From: Streptomyces sp. STR69 | GTDB lineage: Bacteria > Actinomycetota > Actinomycetes > Streptomycetales > Streptomycetaceae | Reading direction: 5' to 3' | Length of the DNA: 64,000 nt | Assembly (NCBI RefSeq): GCF_024519455.1 | Contig: NZ_JALJRY010000002.1 | Coordinates: 393,966-457,965 of the forward strand | Part shown: piece after piece, positions 15,912 to 25,312 of the stretch | Layout: the number at the start of each line of letters is the position of its first letter | How positions within the stretch are numbered: position 1 is the stretch's first letter | The notes under the pieces: model-generated | Database searches by the model: none | What the model saw: only the letters and a program-made list of their open reading frames with translations | Told to the model about the DNA's origin: nothing | Made by a program: the position numbers and the translations under genes

Positions 15912-17864
15912 ATGCGGACGTTGGCGTACGGCTCGTGGCCCTCGCCCATCGACGCGGCGCTCGCCGCCGCCCACGACGGACATCCCGAGTGGGTCGGGTT
16001 CGTCGGCGACGAGGTCTGGTGGACCGAACCACGGCCCGTCGAGGCCGGCCGCCGCACCCTGGTGCGCCGACGCGCGGACGGCTCCGAGGAGTCGGTGCTC
16101 CCCGCGCCCTGGAACATCCGCAGCAGGGTCATCGAGTACGGCGGACGGCCCTGGGCCGGAGCCGTCCGGGACGGCCTGCCGTTCGTCGTCTTCGTGAACT
16201 TCGCCGATCAGCGGCTGTACCGCTACGACCCCGGGAGCGAGCCGCGCCCCCTCACTCCCGTGTCGCGGGTGGGCGGTGGACTCCGTTGGGCGGAGCCGCA
16301 GTTGCGCCCGGAGACCGGTGAAGTGTGGTGCGTGCTGGAGGAGTTCACCGGCGACGGACCCGGTGACGTACGGCGCGTCCTGGCCGCCGTACCGCTGGAC
16401 GGTTCCGCCGCCGAGGACCGGGGCGCCGTACGCGAACTCACCGACGACCGGCACCGGTTCGTGTCCGGGCCGTGCGTCTCGCCCGACGGGCGGAAGGCCG
16501 CCTGGCTCGCCTGGGACCATCCCCGGATGCCGTGGGACGGCACGGAGCTGCTGCTCGCCGAGTTGGCGGACGACGGCACGTTCGGCGAGCAGCGGGTCGT
16601 GGCCGGCGGGCCCGAGGAGTCGATCGCACAGGTCGACTGGGGGTTCGACGGCTCGCTGCTGTACGCGAGCGACCGCACCGGCTGGTGGAACCTCTACCGC
16701 GACCACGAGCCGGTGTGCCCGCGCGAGGAGGAGTTCGGCGGGCCGCTGTGGAAGCTCGGCCAGCGCTGGTTCGCGCCGCTGGAGAGCGGCCTGATCGCCG
16801 TCGTGCACGGCCGGGGCGCCGCCCTGCTCGGCGTATTGGACCCGGAGACCGGCGAGGTCGTCGACGCGGCCGGTCCCTGGACCGAGTTCACATCCACCCT
16901 CGCGGTGCACGGCGACCGGATCGTCGGCGTCGGCGCGAGCCCGCGCAGCGCCCTCGAGGTCGTCGAACTCGACACGCGCACGGGCAGAGCGCGGGTCATC
17001 GGCGCCGCCCACGACGACCCGGTGGACCCCGCCCACTATCCCGAACCGCAGATCCGCACCTTCACCGGCCCCGCCGGACGCGAGATCCACGCCCACATCT
17101 ACCCGCCGCACAGCCCGAGTCGGTCCGCGCCGGGCAACGAACTGCCGCCGTACGTCATCTGGGCGCACGGCGGACCCACCAGCCGCGCGCCGCTCGTCCT
17201 CGACCTGGAGATCGCCTACTTCACCTCGCGGGGCATCGGCGTCGCCGAGGTCAACTACGGAGGCTCCACCGGGCACGGCCGGGAGTACCGCAACCGGCTG
17301 CGCGAACAATGGGGCGTCGTCGACGTCGAGGACTGCGCCGCGGTCGCCCTCGCCCTCGCCGACGAGGGCACCGCCGACCGGGCCCGGCTCGCCGTCCGGG
17401 GCGGCAGCGCGGGCGGCTGGACCAGCGCCGCGTCCCTGGTGACGACCGACGTCTACGCCTGCGGCACCATCATCTATCCCGTCCTCGACCTCGCCAACTG
17501 GGCCTCGGGGGAGACCCACGACTTCGAGTCCCGGTACCTGGAGACCCTGGTCGGCCCCCTCGCCGACGTGCCCGCCCGGTACACCGAGCGCTCACCCGTC
17601 GAGCACGCCGACCGCATCACCGCGCCCTTCCTGCTGATGCAGGGCCTGGCCGACGTGATCTGCCCGCCCGTCCAGTGCGAACGCCTCCTGGAACGGATGC
17701 GGGGCCGCCAAGTGCCGCACGCCTACCTCGCGTTCGAGGGCGAGGGCCACGGATTCCGCCGCGCCGACACCATGATCCGCGCCCTGGAGGCCGAACTCTC
17801 CCTGTACGCACAGGTCTTCGGCATCGAACCGCCCGGCATCCCCACCCTGGAGCTCACCAAGTGA
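15912..17864 (+). CDS. S9-family prolyl oligopeptidase-like serine peptidase
   Basis: The 650-aa protein has an N-terminal beta-propeller with WD-like segments (VSPDGRKAAWLAWDHP) and a C-terminal alpha/beta hydrolase domain. The nucleophile is in GGSAGGW at about Ser499, the Asp follows in LMQGLADVICPP, and the His lies in EGEGHGFR. ATG 15912, preceded by GGGGGAG, is preferred over GTG 15900. The protein has no signal peptide, so it acts on short peptides in the cytoplasm. It is third in the peptidase operon, 15 bp after the M20 gene, and overlaps the S66 gene by 4 bp. Confidence 0.92.
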   Translation: MRTLAYGSWPSPIDAALAAAHDGHPEWVGFVGDEVWWTEPRPVEAGRRTLVRRRADGSEESVLPAPWNIRSRVIEYGGRPWAGAVRDGLPFVVFVNFADQRLYRYDPGSEPRPLTPVSRVGGGLRWAEPQLRPETGEVWCVLEEFTGDGPGDVRRVLAAVPLDGSAAEDRGAVRELTDDRHRFVSGPCVSPDGRKAAWLAWDHPRMPWDGTELLLAELADDGTFGEQRVVAGGPEESIAQVDWGFDGSLLYASDRTGWWNLYRDHEPVCPREEEFGGPLWKLGQRWFAPLESGLIAVVHGRGAALLGVLDPETGEVVDAAGPWTEFTSTLAVHGDRIVGVGASPRSALEVVELDTRTGRARVIGAAHDDPVDPAHYPEPQIRTFTGPAGREIHAHIYPPHSPSRSAPGNELPPYVIWAHGGPTSRAPLVLDLEIAYFTSRGIGVAEVNYGGSTGHGREYRNRLREQWGVVDVEDCAAVALALADEGTADRARLAVRGGSAGGWTSAASLVTTDVYACGTIIYPVLDLANWASGETHDFESRYLETLVGPLADVPARYTERSPVEHADRITAPFLLMQGLADVICPPVQCERLLERMRGRQVPHAYLAFEGEGHGFRRADTMIRALEAELSLYAQVFGIEPPGIPTLELTK

Positions 17865-18793
17865 CCGCACTCGTCAGGCCGTTCCGACTCGCCCCCGGCG
17901 CCCGCGTGGCCGTCGTCGCGCCCAGCGGGCCGGTCTCCGAGGAACGGCTCGAGGCGGGCCTGGACATCCTGCGCGGCTGGGACCTCGATCCGGTCGTGGC
18001 ACCCCATGTCCGCGACCGGCACGGCGAGTTGGGCTATCTGGCCGGTACGGACACGGACCGCGCGGCCGATCTGCAGAACGCCTGGTGCGATCCGTCCGTG
18101 GCCGCCGTCCTGTGCGCCCGGGGCGGCTACGGCGTGCAGCGCATCGTCGACCTCCTCGACTGGGAGGCGATGCGCGCCGCAGGACCGAAGGTGTTCGTCG
18201 GCTTCAGCGACCCCACCGTGCTGCACCAGGCGTTCGCCACCCGGCTGGGCCTGGTCACCCTGTACGGGCCCGCCGCGGCCGGCGCCGACTTCGTCAAGAA
18301 CGCCAGTACCCAGGGCCAGTTGAGGGCGACCCTGTTCCACCCGGAGTCCGTGCAGAGCATCCGGGCCGTCCCGGGCGGTGGCGGTGCGCTGGTGCCCGGG
18401 CGGGCCCGGGGCGTCACCCTCGGCGGCTGCCTGGCCCTGCTCGCCGCCGACCTCGGCACCCCGCACGCACCGGCGAGCGCGCGCGGCGGGCTGCTGATGA
18501 TCGAGGACGTCGGCGAACAGGCGTACCGCATCGACCGGATGCTCACCCAACTCCTGCGCAGCGGCTGGCTGGACGGCGTCACGGGGATCGCGCTCGGCTC
18601 GTGGTCCGGCTGCGGCCCCTACGAGAGACTGCGCCCGGTGCTCGCCGACCGGCTGGGCGGGCTCGGGGTGCCCGTCGTCGAGGAGTTCGGGTTCGGGCAC
18701 TGCGAAGGGGCGCTCACGATACCGCTCGGAGTGGCGGCCGAACTGGACGCGGACGCGGGCACGTTGACGCTGGACGAGCCCGCGCTGCGGTAG
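17861..18793 (+). CDS. S66-family LD-carboxypeptidase
   Basis: The 310-aa protein belongs to the S66 family, which cleaves the L-D bond of murein tetrapeptides during cell-wall recycling or hydrolyses related peptides such as microcin C. The nucleophile Ser is in VGFSDPTVLH (S116), the Glu is in LMIEDVGEQAYRIDRM, and the His is in FGFGHCEGA, so the triad is complete. GTG 17861 overlaps the preceding stop (GTGA). The operon pairing with a D-aminopeptidase supports a role in murein-peptide salvage or self-protection. The choice between these is inference. Confidence 0.9.
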   Translation: MTALVRPFRLAPGARVAVVAPSGPVSEERLEAGLDILRGWDLDPVVAPHVRDRHGELGYLAGTDTDRAADLQNAWCDPSVAAVLCARGGYGVQRIVDLLDWEAMRAAGPKVFVGFSDPTVLHQAFATRLGLVTLYGPAAAGADFVKNASTQGQLRATLFHPESVQSIRAVPGGGGALVPGRARGVTLGGCLALLAADLGTPHAPASARGGLLMIEDVGEQAYRIDRMLTQLLRSGWLDGVTGIALGSWSGCGPYERLRPVLADRLGGLGVPVVEEFGFGHCEGALTIPLGVAAELDADAGTLTLDEPALR

Positions 18794-18868
18794 CCGCGCG
18801 CTGGTTGAAGCGCTGTCGCGCAACACCCTTTGCTCCCTGTCGGGTTGTCCTCACCGTGGAGGTCCCCT

Positions 18869-20650
18869 TTGTTCTGTCGTGTCCCCGCAATCCGCGCCGC
18901 GCTGGCCCTCGCGCTCACGCCCCTGCTCACCCTCACCGCACCGCTCGCCCGCGCCGACCGTGCCGCCGCGACGGACCAGTACACCGTCACCGCAGTGCGG
19001 TTCACCGTCCGCGCGGCCGGCCGGGACTGCGCGGTCGACGCCGACCTGTACCGGCCCGCGGGCGTGGACCGCGCCCACCCCGCGCCCGCCGTACTGGCGA
19101 CCAACGGCTTCGGCGGCAGCAAGTCCGACGGGTCCACGGACGCCATCGGCAGGACCTTCGCGCGGCGCGGCTATGTCGGACTCGTCTACTCCGGGCTGGG
19201 GTTCGGGAAGTCGGGGTGCCTCATCTCGCTCGACGACCCGGCCGTCGACGGAAAGGCGGCGTCGGGACTGGTCGACTTCCTGGCGGGCACGCGCGCCGCG
19301 GACGACGGGACCAGGGCGGACTTCGTGACCCTCGACGCGAAGGGGGACCCCCGGGTCGGGATGATCGGCGGATCGTACGGCGGCGCCGTCCAGTTGGCGA
19401 CGGCCGCCGTGGACCACCGGGTGGACGCGCTCGTCCCCATGGTCACCTGGCACGACCTGGCGTACTCCCTCGACCCCAACAACGCGGCCGGTGGCGGGAG
19501 CGTGCCCCCCGGAGTCTTCAAGTGGCAGTGGACCAACGCCTTCTACCTCATGGGCGAGACCCAGCCCCTGACCGTACCGGGCCTGGATCCGACCCGGATC
19601 AACTCCCTCGCCTGCGTGCACTTCGTCAGCAAGGCCTGCGCCCTGATCCGCGCGCTGAACTCCGGGAGCCATCCGGCGAAGGCGACGGCGGACGTGCTCG
19701 GGTACGCCCACAGCGTCTCGCCGGTGTCGTATCTGAACCGGGTCGAGGCGCCGACACTCCTCGTCCAGGGGCAGGCCGACAGCCTGTTCAACCTCGACGA
19801 GGCGACAGCGACGTACAGGACGCTGAAAGCGCGGGGGACCACGACGAAGATGATCTGGCAGTCGTGGGGGCACAGCGGTGGGTCGACCGCCGGTGAACTC
19901 AACCTGAACCAGGGCGACTTGGAGTCGAGCTATGTCGGGCGGCGGATCGCGGCCTGGTTCGACCGCTATCTGCGCGGGCGGAAGGACGTGGACACCGGAC
20001 CGGCCTTCGCCTACTACCGCGACTGGATCACGGACCCGGCCGGCACCTACGCCACGGCGGACCAACTCCCCGCGCCGGACGAGAAGTTGTATCTCTCCGG
20101 GGACGGCAAGCTGGTGGACGACCGGGCGAAGGCGGCGCGCGGCAGCCGTACCTATGTCAACCGACCCGCCCCCACGAGCCATTCGGAGAACTCGCTCAGC
20201 GGCATGACCGGCCTGCCGGACCCGGCACCCTACGACACCCGTGGCACCTGCCTCGGCTGGACCGGCGCACCCCTGACCCGCGCCACGGACGTCGTGGGCG
20301 CACCGAGAGCGACACTCGAGGTCGTCTCCCCGGCCGCGCGGCGCGTGCAGAACTCCGGCGACGCCGCCGACAACCTCGTCCTCTTCGCCAAGCTCTACGA
20401 CCTCGCCCCCGACGGCACCACGACCCTGGTCCACCGGCTGGTCGCCCCGGTCCGGATCCCGGACGTCACGAAGAGCTTCACGGTCACCCTGCCGGGGATC
20501 GTGCACCGGTTCGCGAAGGGGCACCGACTGCGGTTCGTGATCGCGGCGAGCGACGACGCGTACACCGGGAACCGGGGGATCAAGCCGGTCACCGTGGTCA
20601 GCTCGCCGAAGGACACCGGGGTGCTGGAGCTGCCGGTCGTCGGCGGCTGA
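18869..20650 (+). CDS. Secreted CocE/NonD-type (S15, X-Pro dipeptidyl-peptidase-like) hydrolase
   Basis: The 593-aa protein has an N-terminal signal peptide (RAALALALTPLLTLTAPLARA), a peptidase S15 alpha/beta hydrolase domain and a C-terminal PepX_C-like jelly roll. The nucleophile motif is GGSYGG. The Asp is in LLVQGQADSLFNLDEA and the His in SWGHSGG. TTG 18869 is chosen because TGGAGG lies six bases upstream and this start places the signal peptide correctly; the open frame begins earlier at 18830. Secreted members hydrolyse Xaa-Pro peptides or esters. It lies 75 bp after the peptidase operon and may be expressed with it. Confidence 0.85.
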   Translation: MFCRVPAIRAALALALTPLLTLTAPLARADRAAATDQYTVTAVRFTVRAAGRDCAVDADLYRPAGVDRAHPAPAVLATNGFGGSKSDGSTDAIGRTFARRGYVGLVYSGLGFGKSGCLISLDDPAVDGKAASGLVDFLAGTRAADDGTRADFVTLDAKGDPRVGMIGGSYGGAVQLATAAVDHRVDALVPMVTWHDLAYSLDPNNAAGGGSVPPGVFKWQWTNAFYLMGETQPLTVPGLDPTRINSLACVHFVSKACALIRALNSGSHPAKATADVLGYAHSVSPVSYLNRVEAPTLLVQGQADSLFNLDEATATYRTLKARGTTTKMIWQSWGHSGGSTAGELNLNQGDLESSYVGRRIAAWFDRYLRGRKDVDTGPAFAYYRDWITDPAGTYATADQLPAPDEKLYLSGDGKLVDDRAKAARGSRTYVNRPAPTSHSENSLSGMTGLPDPAPYDTRGTCLGWTGAPLTRATDVVGAPRATLEVVSPAARRVQNSGDAADNLVLFAKLYDLAPDGTTTLVHRLVAPVRIPDVTKSFTVTLPGIVHRFAKGHRLRFVIAASDDAYTGNRGIKPVTVVSSPKDTGVLELPVVGG

Positions 20651-20709
20651 GCCACCCGGGGGCACCCCTTCACCGTGCGTGATGGCCGATTCGGGCTCAC
20701 CCTGGAGAC

Positions 20710-20958
20710 ATGAGCCCGAAGACCACCGAGAGCGGTGGGCGGACCGGCCAGCGGGAACGCCTGCTGACGCCCGCCCGGATCATTGTTCTGCTGCTCGCCG
20801 TCCTGGCCCTTGTCTTCATCTTCGAGAACACCCGCGACACCAGAATCCGCCTGCTGATCCCCGAGGTCACCATGCCGCTGTGGATGGCACTGCTGGCCAC
20901 GGCGATCATCGGCGCCCTGTGCGGGGCCTATTTCATGCGCCGCCGTCGCCGACCTTGA
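20710..20958 (+). CDS. LapA-family small membrane protein
   Basis: The 82-aa protein has two transmembrane helices (about residues 23-41 and 57-76). They are joined by the typical LapA/DUF1049 segment FIFENTRDTRIRLLIPEVTMP and end in a basic FMRRRRRR tail. LapA-domain proteins are inner-membrane proteins linked to envelope assembly; the role in actinomycetes is unknown. It stands alone between the S15 hydrolase and acetyltransferase genes. Confidence 0.85.
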   Translation: MSPKTTESGGRTGQRERLLTPARIIVLLLAVLALVFIFENTRDTRIRLLIPEVTMPLWMALLATAIIGALCGAYFMRRRRRP

Positions 20959-20971
20959 CTAGGGTGACGGG

Positions 20972-21523
20972 ATGCCGCATTCAGCTTCCCGTTTTCTGGC
21001 CCGGGGCCCCCGCGTGGGGATACGTCACTTCACCCACGAGGACGCCGCCGAGTTCACCGCTCGGGCCCGGGAGAGCAAGGATCTGCACCAGCCGTGGCTG
21101 TTCCCGCCGGCGAGCGGGGACGCGTACACCGCCTACGCGGGACGGCTGATCCAGGATCCGACCAAGGCCGGGTTCCTCGTGTGCGAGCTCGACGGCGGGG
21201 GAATCGCCGGGTTCATCAACATCAACAACATCGTGCAGGGCGGCTTCCAGTGCGGTGCGCTGGGATACGGCGCCTTCGCGCACGCGGTGGGGCGCGGGCT
21301 GATGCGCGAGGGGATGAACCTCGTGGTGGACCACGCCTTCGGGCCGATGCGGCTGCACCGGCTGGAGATCAACGCGCAGCCCGGCAACGCCGGGTCGATC
21401 GGTCTCGCCCGCAGCTGTGGGTTCCGGCTCGAAGGCTTCTCACCGAACATGATCTACATCGACGGCGCCTGGCGCGACCACGAGCGCTGGGCGATCACCG
21501 CCGAGATGCGGACTTCCGGTTGA
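20972..21523 (+). CDS. GNAT-family N-acetyltransferase (RimJ/RimL-like)
   Basis: The 183-aa protein fits the RimJ/RimL subgroup, which transfers acetyl from acetyl-CoA to N-terminal amines. It contains GIRHFTHEDAAEFTARARES near the N terminus, the GFININNIVQGGFQCGALGYG strand region and the acetyl-CoA loop near GRGLMREGMN. The C-terminal LEINAQPGNAGSIGLARSCGFRLEGF is characteristic of the family. ATG 20972 follows AGGGTGACGGG. Its 3' end overlaps the end of the convergent DUF6204 gene by 29 bp. The substrate is unknown. Confidence 0.88.
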   Translation: MPHSASRFLARGPRVGIRHFTHEDAAEFTARARESKDLHQPWLFPPASGDAYTAYAGRLIQDPTKAGFLVCELDGGGIAGFININNIVQGGFQCGALGYGAFAHAVGRGLMREGMNLVVDHAFGPMRLHRLEINAQPGNAGSIGLARSCGFRLEGFSPNMIYIDGAWRDHERWAITAEMRTSG

Positions 21524-21842
21524 CCTTCATCGTGTCCAGGTCCGTGACCGTCGACTTCAGATCCCGGAAGCCGTAGCCGAGGCCCCGCAGAGCGGTCTCG
21601 GCGCGGTCCTCCGCGATCGCCGCCGCCATCTCCTCGCCGTCCGCCGCGTCCGACACCACCACATACCGCCACGAGAAGTGCTTGAGCGGCGACGGTTCGT
21701 AACTGAGCGAGCCCTCCTCGCCGAACCGCATGCTCAGCATCCCGTGCTCCGAGGCCTCGCCCAGCAGCCGCTGCCGCGCCTCGTCCGTCAGCGCGTCCCA
21801 GGTGCCCCGGACGATCACCCGGTACGTGTGCTGCTCGCCCAT
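21495..21842 (-). CDS. DUF6204-family protein
   Basis: The 115-aa protein starts MGEQHTYRVIVRGTWDALTD and matches the actinobacterial DUF6204 family, small soluble proteins of unknown function. ATG 21842 lies 11 bases after GGAG and is preferred to GTG 21854. The C terminus overlaps the end of the acetyltransferase gene tail-to-tail, with no room for a terminator. The central segment FSWRYVVVSDAADGEEMAAA is the most conserved-looking part. Confidence 0.75.
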   Translation of the reverse strand: MGEQHTYRVIVRGTWDALTDEARQRLLGEASEHGMLSMRFGEEGSLSYEPSPLKHFSWRYVVVSDAADGEEMAAAIAEDRAETALRGLGYGFRDLKSTVTDLDTMKVNRKSASRR

Positions 21843-21987
21843 CCGCCGTTCCACTCCTCGGTCCGTGCCGTCGATCGCCCGACTCTACGTCGACGTGGAC
21901 GCACCGCACGCGGAATATCCCGGCGCCCCCGTCTTTGCGGAATCCTGCCGGTGGCGCCCCTGGCCACCGCACCGGTTGCCGGGTTCC

Positions 21988-23949
21988 ATGGTGATCGTGA
22001 CGACGATCCGACGTGAGGTACTGACCCTGCCCACCGCGGAGTTGGGTCCGGACAACCCGCTGCCCCCACTGCGTCCGCTCGACGAGGCACACCTTGTCGA
22101 CGCCCGGGACCGGGAGGCCCTGCCCCGGGACATGGCCCGCCAGGTCGGCTACGAACCCCTCTGCAGCCTGCTTCCCACCCGCGTCCGCGACGGCTACGAC
22201 AGAGACCGCGCACCCCGCCGGATCGACGCCCTGGTGATCGAGAACGACCGGCTGCGCGCCACCGTGCTCCCGGCCCTCGGCGGCCGGATCGCCTCCCTCG
22301 TCCACAAGCCCACCGACCGTGAACTCCTGTACCGCAACCCGGTGTTGCAGCCCGCCAACTTCGCCCTCAACGGCGCCTGGTTCTCCGGCGGCATCGAATG
22401 GAACATCGGCGCCACCGGCCACACCACCCTCTCCTGCGCACCTCTGCACGCCGCCCGCGTCCCCGCCCCCGACGGCGGCGAGATGCTCCGCCTGTGGGAG
22501 TGGGAACGCCTGCGCGACCTCCCGTTCCAGGTCGACCTGTGGCTCCCGGACGGCTCCGACTTCCTCCACGTCGGCGTCCGCATCCGCAACCCGCACGAGC
22601 GGCCCACGCCCACCTACTGGTGGTCCAACATCGCGGTACCGGAGCAACGCCGGGTCCTCGCACCGGCGTCGGAGGCCTGGCACTTCGGGTACGAGCGGCG
22701 ACTGCGCCGGGTGCCCGTGCCGTCGTACGACGGAGTGGACTGGACTTACCCCCTCAACAGCCCTTACGCCGCCGACTACTTCTACGGGATCCCGGACACG
22801 CGGCGGCGCTGGATCGCCGCGCTCGACGCGGACGGGCACGGACTGGTGCAGACGTCCACCGATGTGCTGCGAGGCCGCAAACTCTTCGTGTGGGGCACCG
22901 GCAGCGGTGGCCGCCGCTGGCAGGAGTGGCTCACCGAACCGGGGGCCGGCGGCTACTGCGAGATCCAAGCAGGCCTGGCCCGCACCCAGTTGGAGCACAT
23001 ACGGCTCGACCCGGAGAGCGAGGTGTCCTGGCTGGAGGCCTACGGTCCGCTCGACGCCGAGGCCGAGGGGGAGTGGCCCGCCGTGGTGGACGGTGCCGAG
23101 GCCCGGCTCGAAACCGCGCTGCCCCGCGCCGACTTGGACGCCGCCTACGCCGCCTGGAAGCCGTACGCCGACACCGAACCCGGCGAGATCCTCGCCACCG
23201 GCTCCGGCTGGGGCGCCCTCGAAGTCCTGCGCACCGACTGGAAGTTGCCCGGCACCCCCTTCGACGATGCCACGCTCGGTGAGGCCCAGGCGCCCTGGGC
23301 GGCGCTGCTGCGCAGTGGTGTGCTGCCCGAGCCGCGCCGGGTCCGGCCGCCCGGCGAGACCCTCGTCGCCCCGCACTGGCGGGACATGCTGGAGACGGCG
23401 CCCGCCACCCCGCTCACCGAGTACCACCTCGGCGTCGCCCAATGGCACGCCGGCGACCGGGCGCAGGCGGTGCGCAGCTGGGAGCGGGCCCTCGAACTCG
23501 CCCCGTCCCTCTGGCCGTTGCTGCGCTGTCTCGCCGTGGCGGACGAGGAGTCGGGGAACCACGAGCGGGCCGCCGACCGGTACAACGAGGCCTTCGCCGA
23601 CCTGTGCCACGAGCGGCGCGACGCCGGCGAGAGCTGGACCGCCGCCACGGCCGCGCTCGGCCGCGAGGCCGTCGAGGCACTGCTGCGGGTGCGGCGGGTG
23701 GCGGACGCCCGCGCCGTCTGGGAGATGCTGCACCCCGCCACCCGCGAACGCGGCCGATTCCTGCTGCTCCAGGCCGAGTTGCTGCTCGCGGAAGGGCGGC
23801 GTGACGACGCGTGGGCGGTCTTCGCCGACGGCTTCGAGGTCGCCGACCTGCGCGAGGGCGCCGAGTCGATCGGCCGGCTCTGGACCCGTCTCACCGACGA
23901 ACCACTGCCCACGCGCTACGACTTCCGGATGGGGCCGGAAACGTCCTGA
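21988..23949 (+). CDS. DUF5107-domain protein with C-terminal TPR repeats
   Basis: The 653-aa protein has a DUF5107 domain (about residues 60-350), related to the galactose-mutarotase/aldose-epimerase beta fold, marked by LGGRIASLVHKPTDRELLYRNP and GGIEWNIGATGHT. A TPR-like helical region (about 476-620) follows, with YHLGVAQWHAGDRAQAVRSW. Such proteins are predicted carbohydrate-active or carbohydrate-binding proteins; no reaction has been fixed. ATG 21988 is chosen because the conserved N terminus begins here, although no strong ribosome-binding site is visible. It is soluble with no signal peptide. Confidence 0.85.
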   Translation: MVIVTTIRREVLTLPTAELGPDNPLPPLRPLDEAHLVDARDREALPRDMARQVGYEPLCSLLPTRVRDGYDRDRAPRRIDALVIENDRLRATVLPALGGRIASLVHKPTDRELLYRNPVLQPANFALNGAWFSGGIEWNIGATGHTTLSCAPLHAARVPAPDGGEMLRLWEWERLRDLPFQVDLWLPDGSDFLHVGVRIRNPHERPTPTYWWSNIAVPEQRRVLAPASEAWHFGYERRLRRVPVPSYDGVDWTYPLNSPYAADYFYGIPDTRRRWIAALDADGHGLVQTSTDVLRGRKLFVWGTGSGGRRWQEWLTEPGAGGYCEIQAGLARTQLEHIRLDPESEVSWLEAYGPLDAEAEGEWPAVVDGAEARLETALPRADLDAAYAAWKPYADTEPGEILATGSGWGALEVLRTDWKLPGTPFDDATLGEAQAPWAALLRSGVLPEPRRVRPPGETLVAPHWRDMLETAPATPLTEYHLGVAQWHAGDRAQAVRSWERALELAPSLWPLLRCLAVADEESGNHERAADRYNEAFADLCHERRDAGESWTAATAALGREAVEALLRVRRVADARAVWEMLHPATRERGRFLLLQAELLLAEGRRDDAWAVFADGFEVADLREGAESIGRLWTRLTDEPLPTRYDFRMGPETS

Positions 23950-23986
23950 GGCGAGGTGAGGTGAGACGTGGACCGGCGGTCGGCTG

Positions 23987-24334
23987 TCAGCCCCGCCGGT
24001 CCACATACTCGTAGACCGTCCCGTCCGGATGGACCGCGATGAGATTGCGGCCCGCCGGTGTCGCCAGCGGGCCCGCGACGATCCGGGCGCCGAGTTCGGT
24101 GAGGAGTGTGTGCGCCTCGTCGACGTCCTTGACGGCGATCGTCGCCGCGACCTTGCGCAACACCTCCAACTCCGCCTCGGGCCCGCTCATCAGCAGGAAG
24201 AAACCGACCGCGGCCACCGACACCCCGCCGCGCTCGAAACGGAGCGCCGGGGCGCCCGTGAGGCGTTCGTAGAAGGGGACGGCGGTCTCCAGGTCGTCGA
24301 CGCAGATACGCAGCGTGGCTCCCAGAATGTCCAT
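23987..24334 (-). CDS. VOC-family (glyoxalase/bleomycin-resistance-like) protein
   Basis: The 115-aa protein has the beta-alpha-beta-beta-beta pattern of the vicinal oxygen chelate family. It begins MDILGATLRICVDDLETAVPFYERLTG and ends AVHPDGTVYEYVDRRG, where a metal-ligand Glu would normally lie. VOC proteins act as dioxygenases, isomerases, or drug-binding or detoxifying proteins. One domain is present, so a functional site would need a dimer. No specific substrate is suggested by its neighbours. Confidence 0.82.
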   Translation of the reverse strand: MDILGATLRICVDDLETAVPFYERLTGAPALRFERGGVSVAAVGFFLLMSGPEAELEVLRKVAATIAVKDVDEAHTLLTELGARIVAGPLATPAGRNLIAVHPDGTVYEYVDRRG

Positions 24335-24356
24335 ACGGACGAGCCTAGTTGGGACG

Positions 24357-24396
24357 GCCGGGCCGTGGTGATCCTTTCGGACGATCCCGGCCCGGC
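24357..24396 (-). terminator. Hairpin downstream of the methyltransferase gene
   Basis: GCCGGGCC (24357-24364) pairs perfectly with GGCCCGGC (24389-24396). It lies between the methyltransferase stop (24413) and the start of the VOC gene (24334), both on the minus strand, so it would separate the two transcripts. Confidence 0.55.
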
Positions 24397-24412
24397 AGCG
24401 TCGCGGGTGTAC

Positions 24413-25234
24413 TCAGACGGCCTTGCGGCACAGGATCTCGCCGTGCAGCACGGCGAACCAGCCGTCGTCCTGCTTCCCCCACTCCCGCCAGGCGTCCGCT
24501 ATGGCGCACAACTGTTCGGTGGTCGCGTGGCCGCCCTCGGTCGCGACCGCCGCATACGAGGACGCGACCGTGCGGTCCGCCCACAGGCCGCTCCACCAGG
24601 CCCGCTCGTCCGGAGTGTGGAACGTCCAGGTGCTCGACGTCGCCGTGATGTCGCTCAGCCCCGCCCGCAGTGCCCACGACTTGAGACGGCGTCCGGCGTC
24701 CGGCTCGCCGCCGTTGGCGCGGGCCACCCGCCGGTACAGCTCCAGCCAGTCGTCCAGCCCCGGCACCTCCGGGTACCACGTCATCACCGCGTAGTCCCCG
24801 TCACGGGCGGCGATGAACCCGCCCGGTTTGGTCACCCGCACCATCTCCCGCAGGGCCTGCACCGGATCACCCACGTGCTGCAGCACCTGATGGGCGTGGA
24901 CCACGCAGAACGTGTCGTCCGGGTAGTCCAGTGCGTGGACATCGGCGACCGCGAAGTCGACGTTCGTCAGCCCGCGCTCGGCGGCCGTGGCCCGGGCCTG
25001 GTCCAGGATCCCCGGCTCGCGGTCGACACCGGTGACGGTGCCGTCCGGGACCAGGGCCGCCAGATCCGCGGTGATGGTGCCCGGACCGCAGCCGATGTCC
25101 AGGATCTTCATGTGCGGCTTCAGCGAACCGAGCAGGTAGGAGGCCGAGTTGACGGCAGTTCGCTGGGTGTGTGAACGCAGTACGGACTCGTGGTGCCCGT
25201 GCGTGTAGACGGCGGTCTCCTGCGGTTTCGGCAT
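24413..25234 (-). CDS. Class I SAM-dependent methyltransferase
   Basis: The 273-aa protein has a Rossmann-like methyltransferase domain. Motif I is ILDIGCGPGTITADLA, the acidic SAM-binding loop is VTGVDREPGILDQA, and later motifs are DFAVADVHALDYPDDTF and REMVRVTKPGGFIAARD. This is the UbiE/Methyltransf_11 type. The substrate is unknown. The protein is soluble. It is the only methyltransferase in this stretch and is not clearly part of an operon. Confidence 0.88.
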   Translation of the reverse strand: MPKPQETAVYTHGHHESVLRSHTQRTAVNSASYLLGSLKPHMKILDIGCGPGTITADLAALVPDGTVTGVDREPGILDQARATAAERGLTNVDFAVADVHALDYPDDTFCVVHAHQVLQHVGDPVQALREMVRVTKPGGFIAARDGDYAVMTWYPEVPGLDDWLELYRRVARANGGEPDAGRRLKSWALRAGLSDITATSSTWTFHTPDERAWWSGLWADRTVASSYAAVATEGGHATTEQLCAIADAWREWGKQDDGWFAVLHGEILCRKAV

Positions 25235-25312
25235 GGCTCTACCTACCCCTTCGCGTCTTCTTCCTCGTAGACGGAACGGTACGCGCGCATGTCGAATGAT
25301 GAGACCTGCGTT

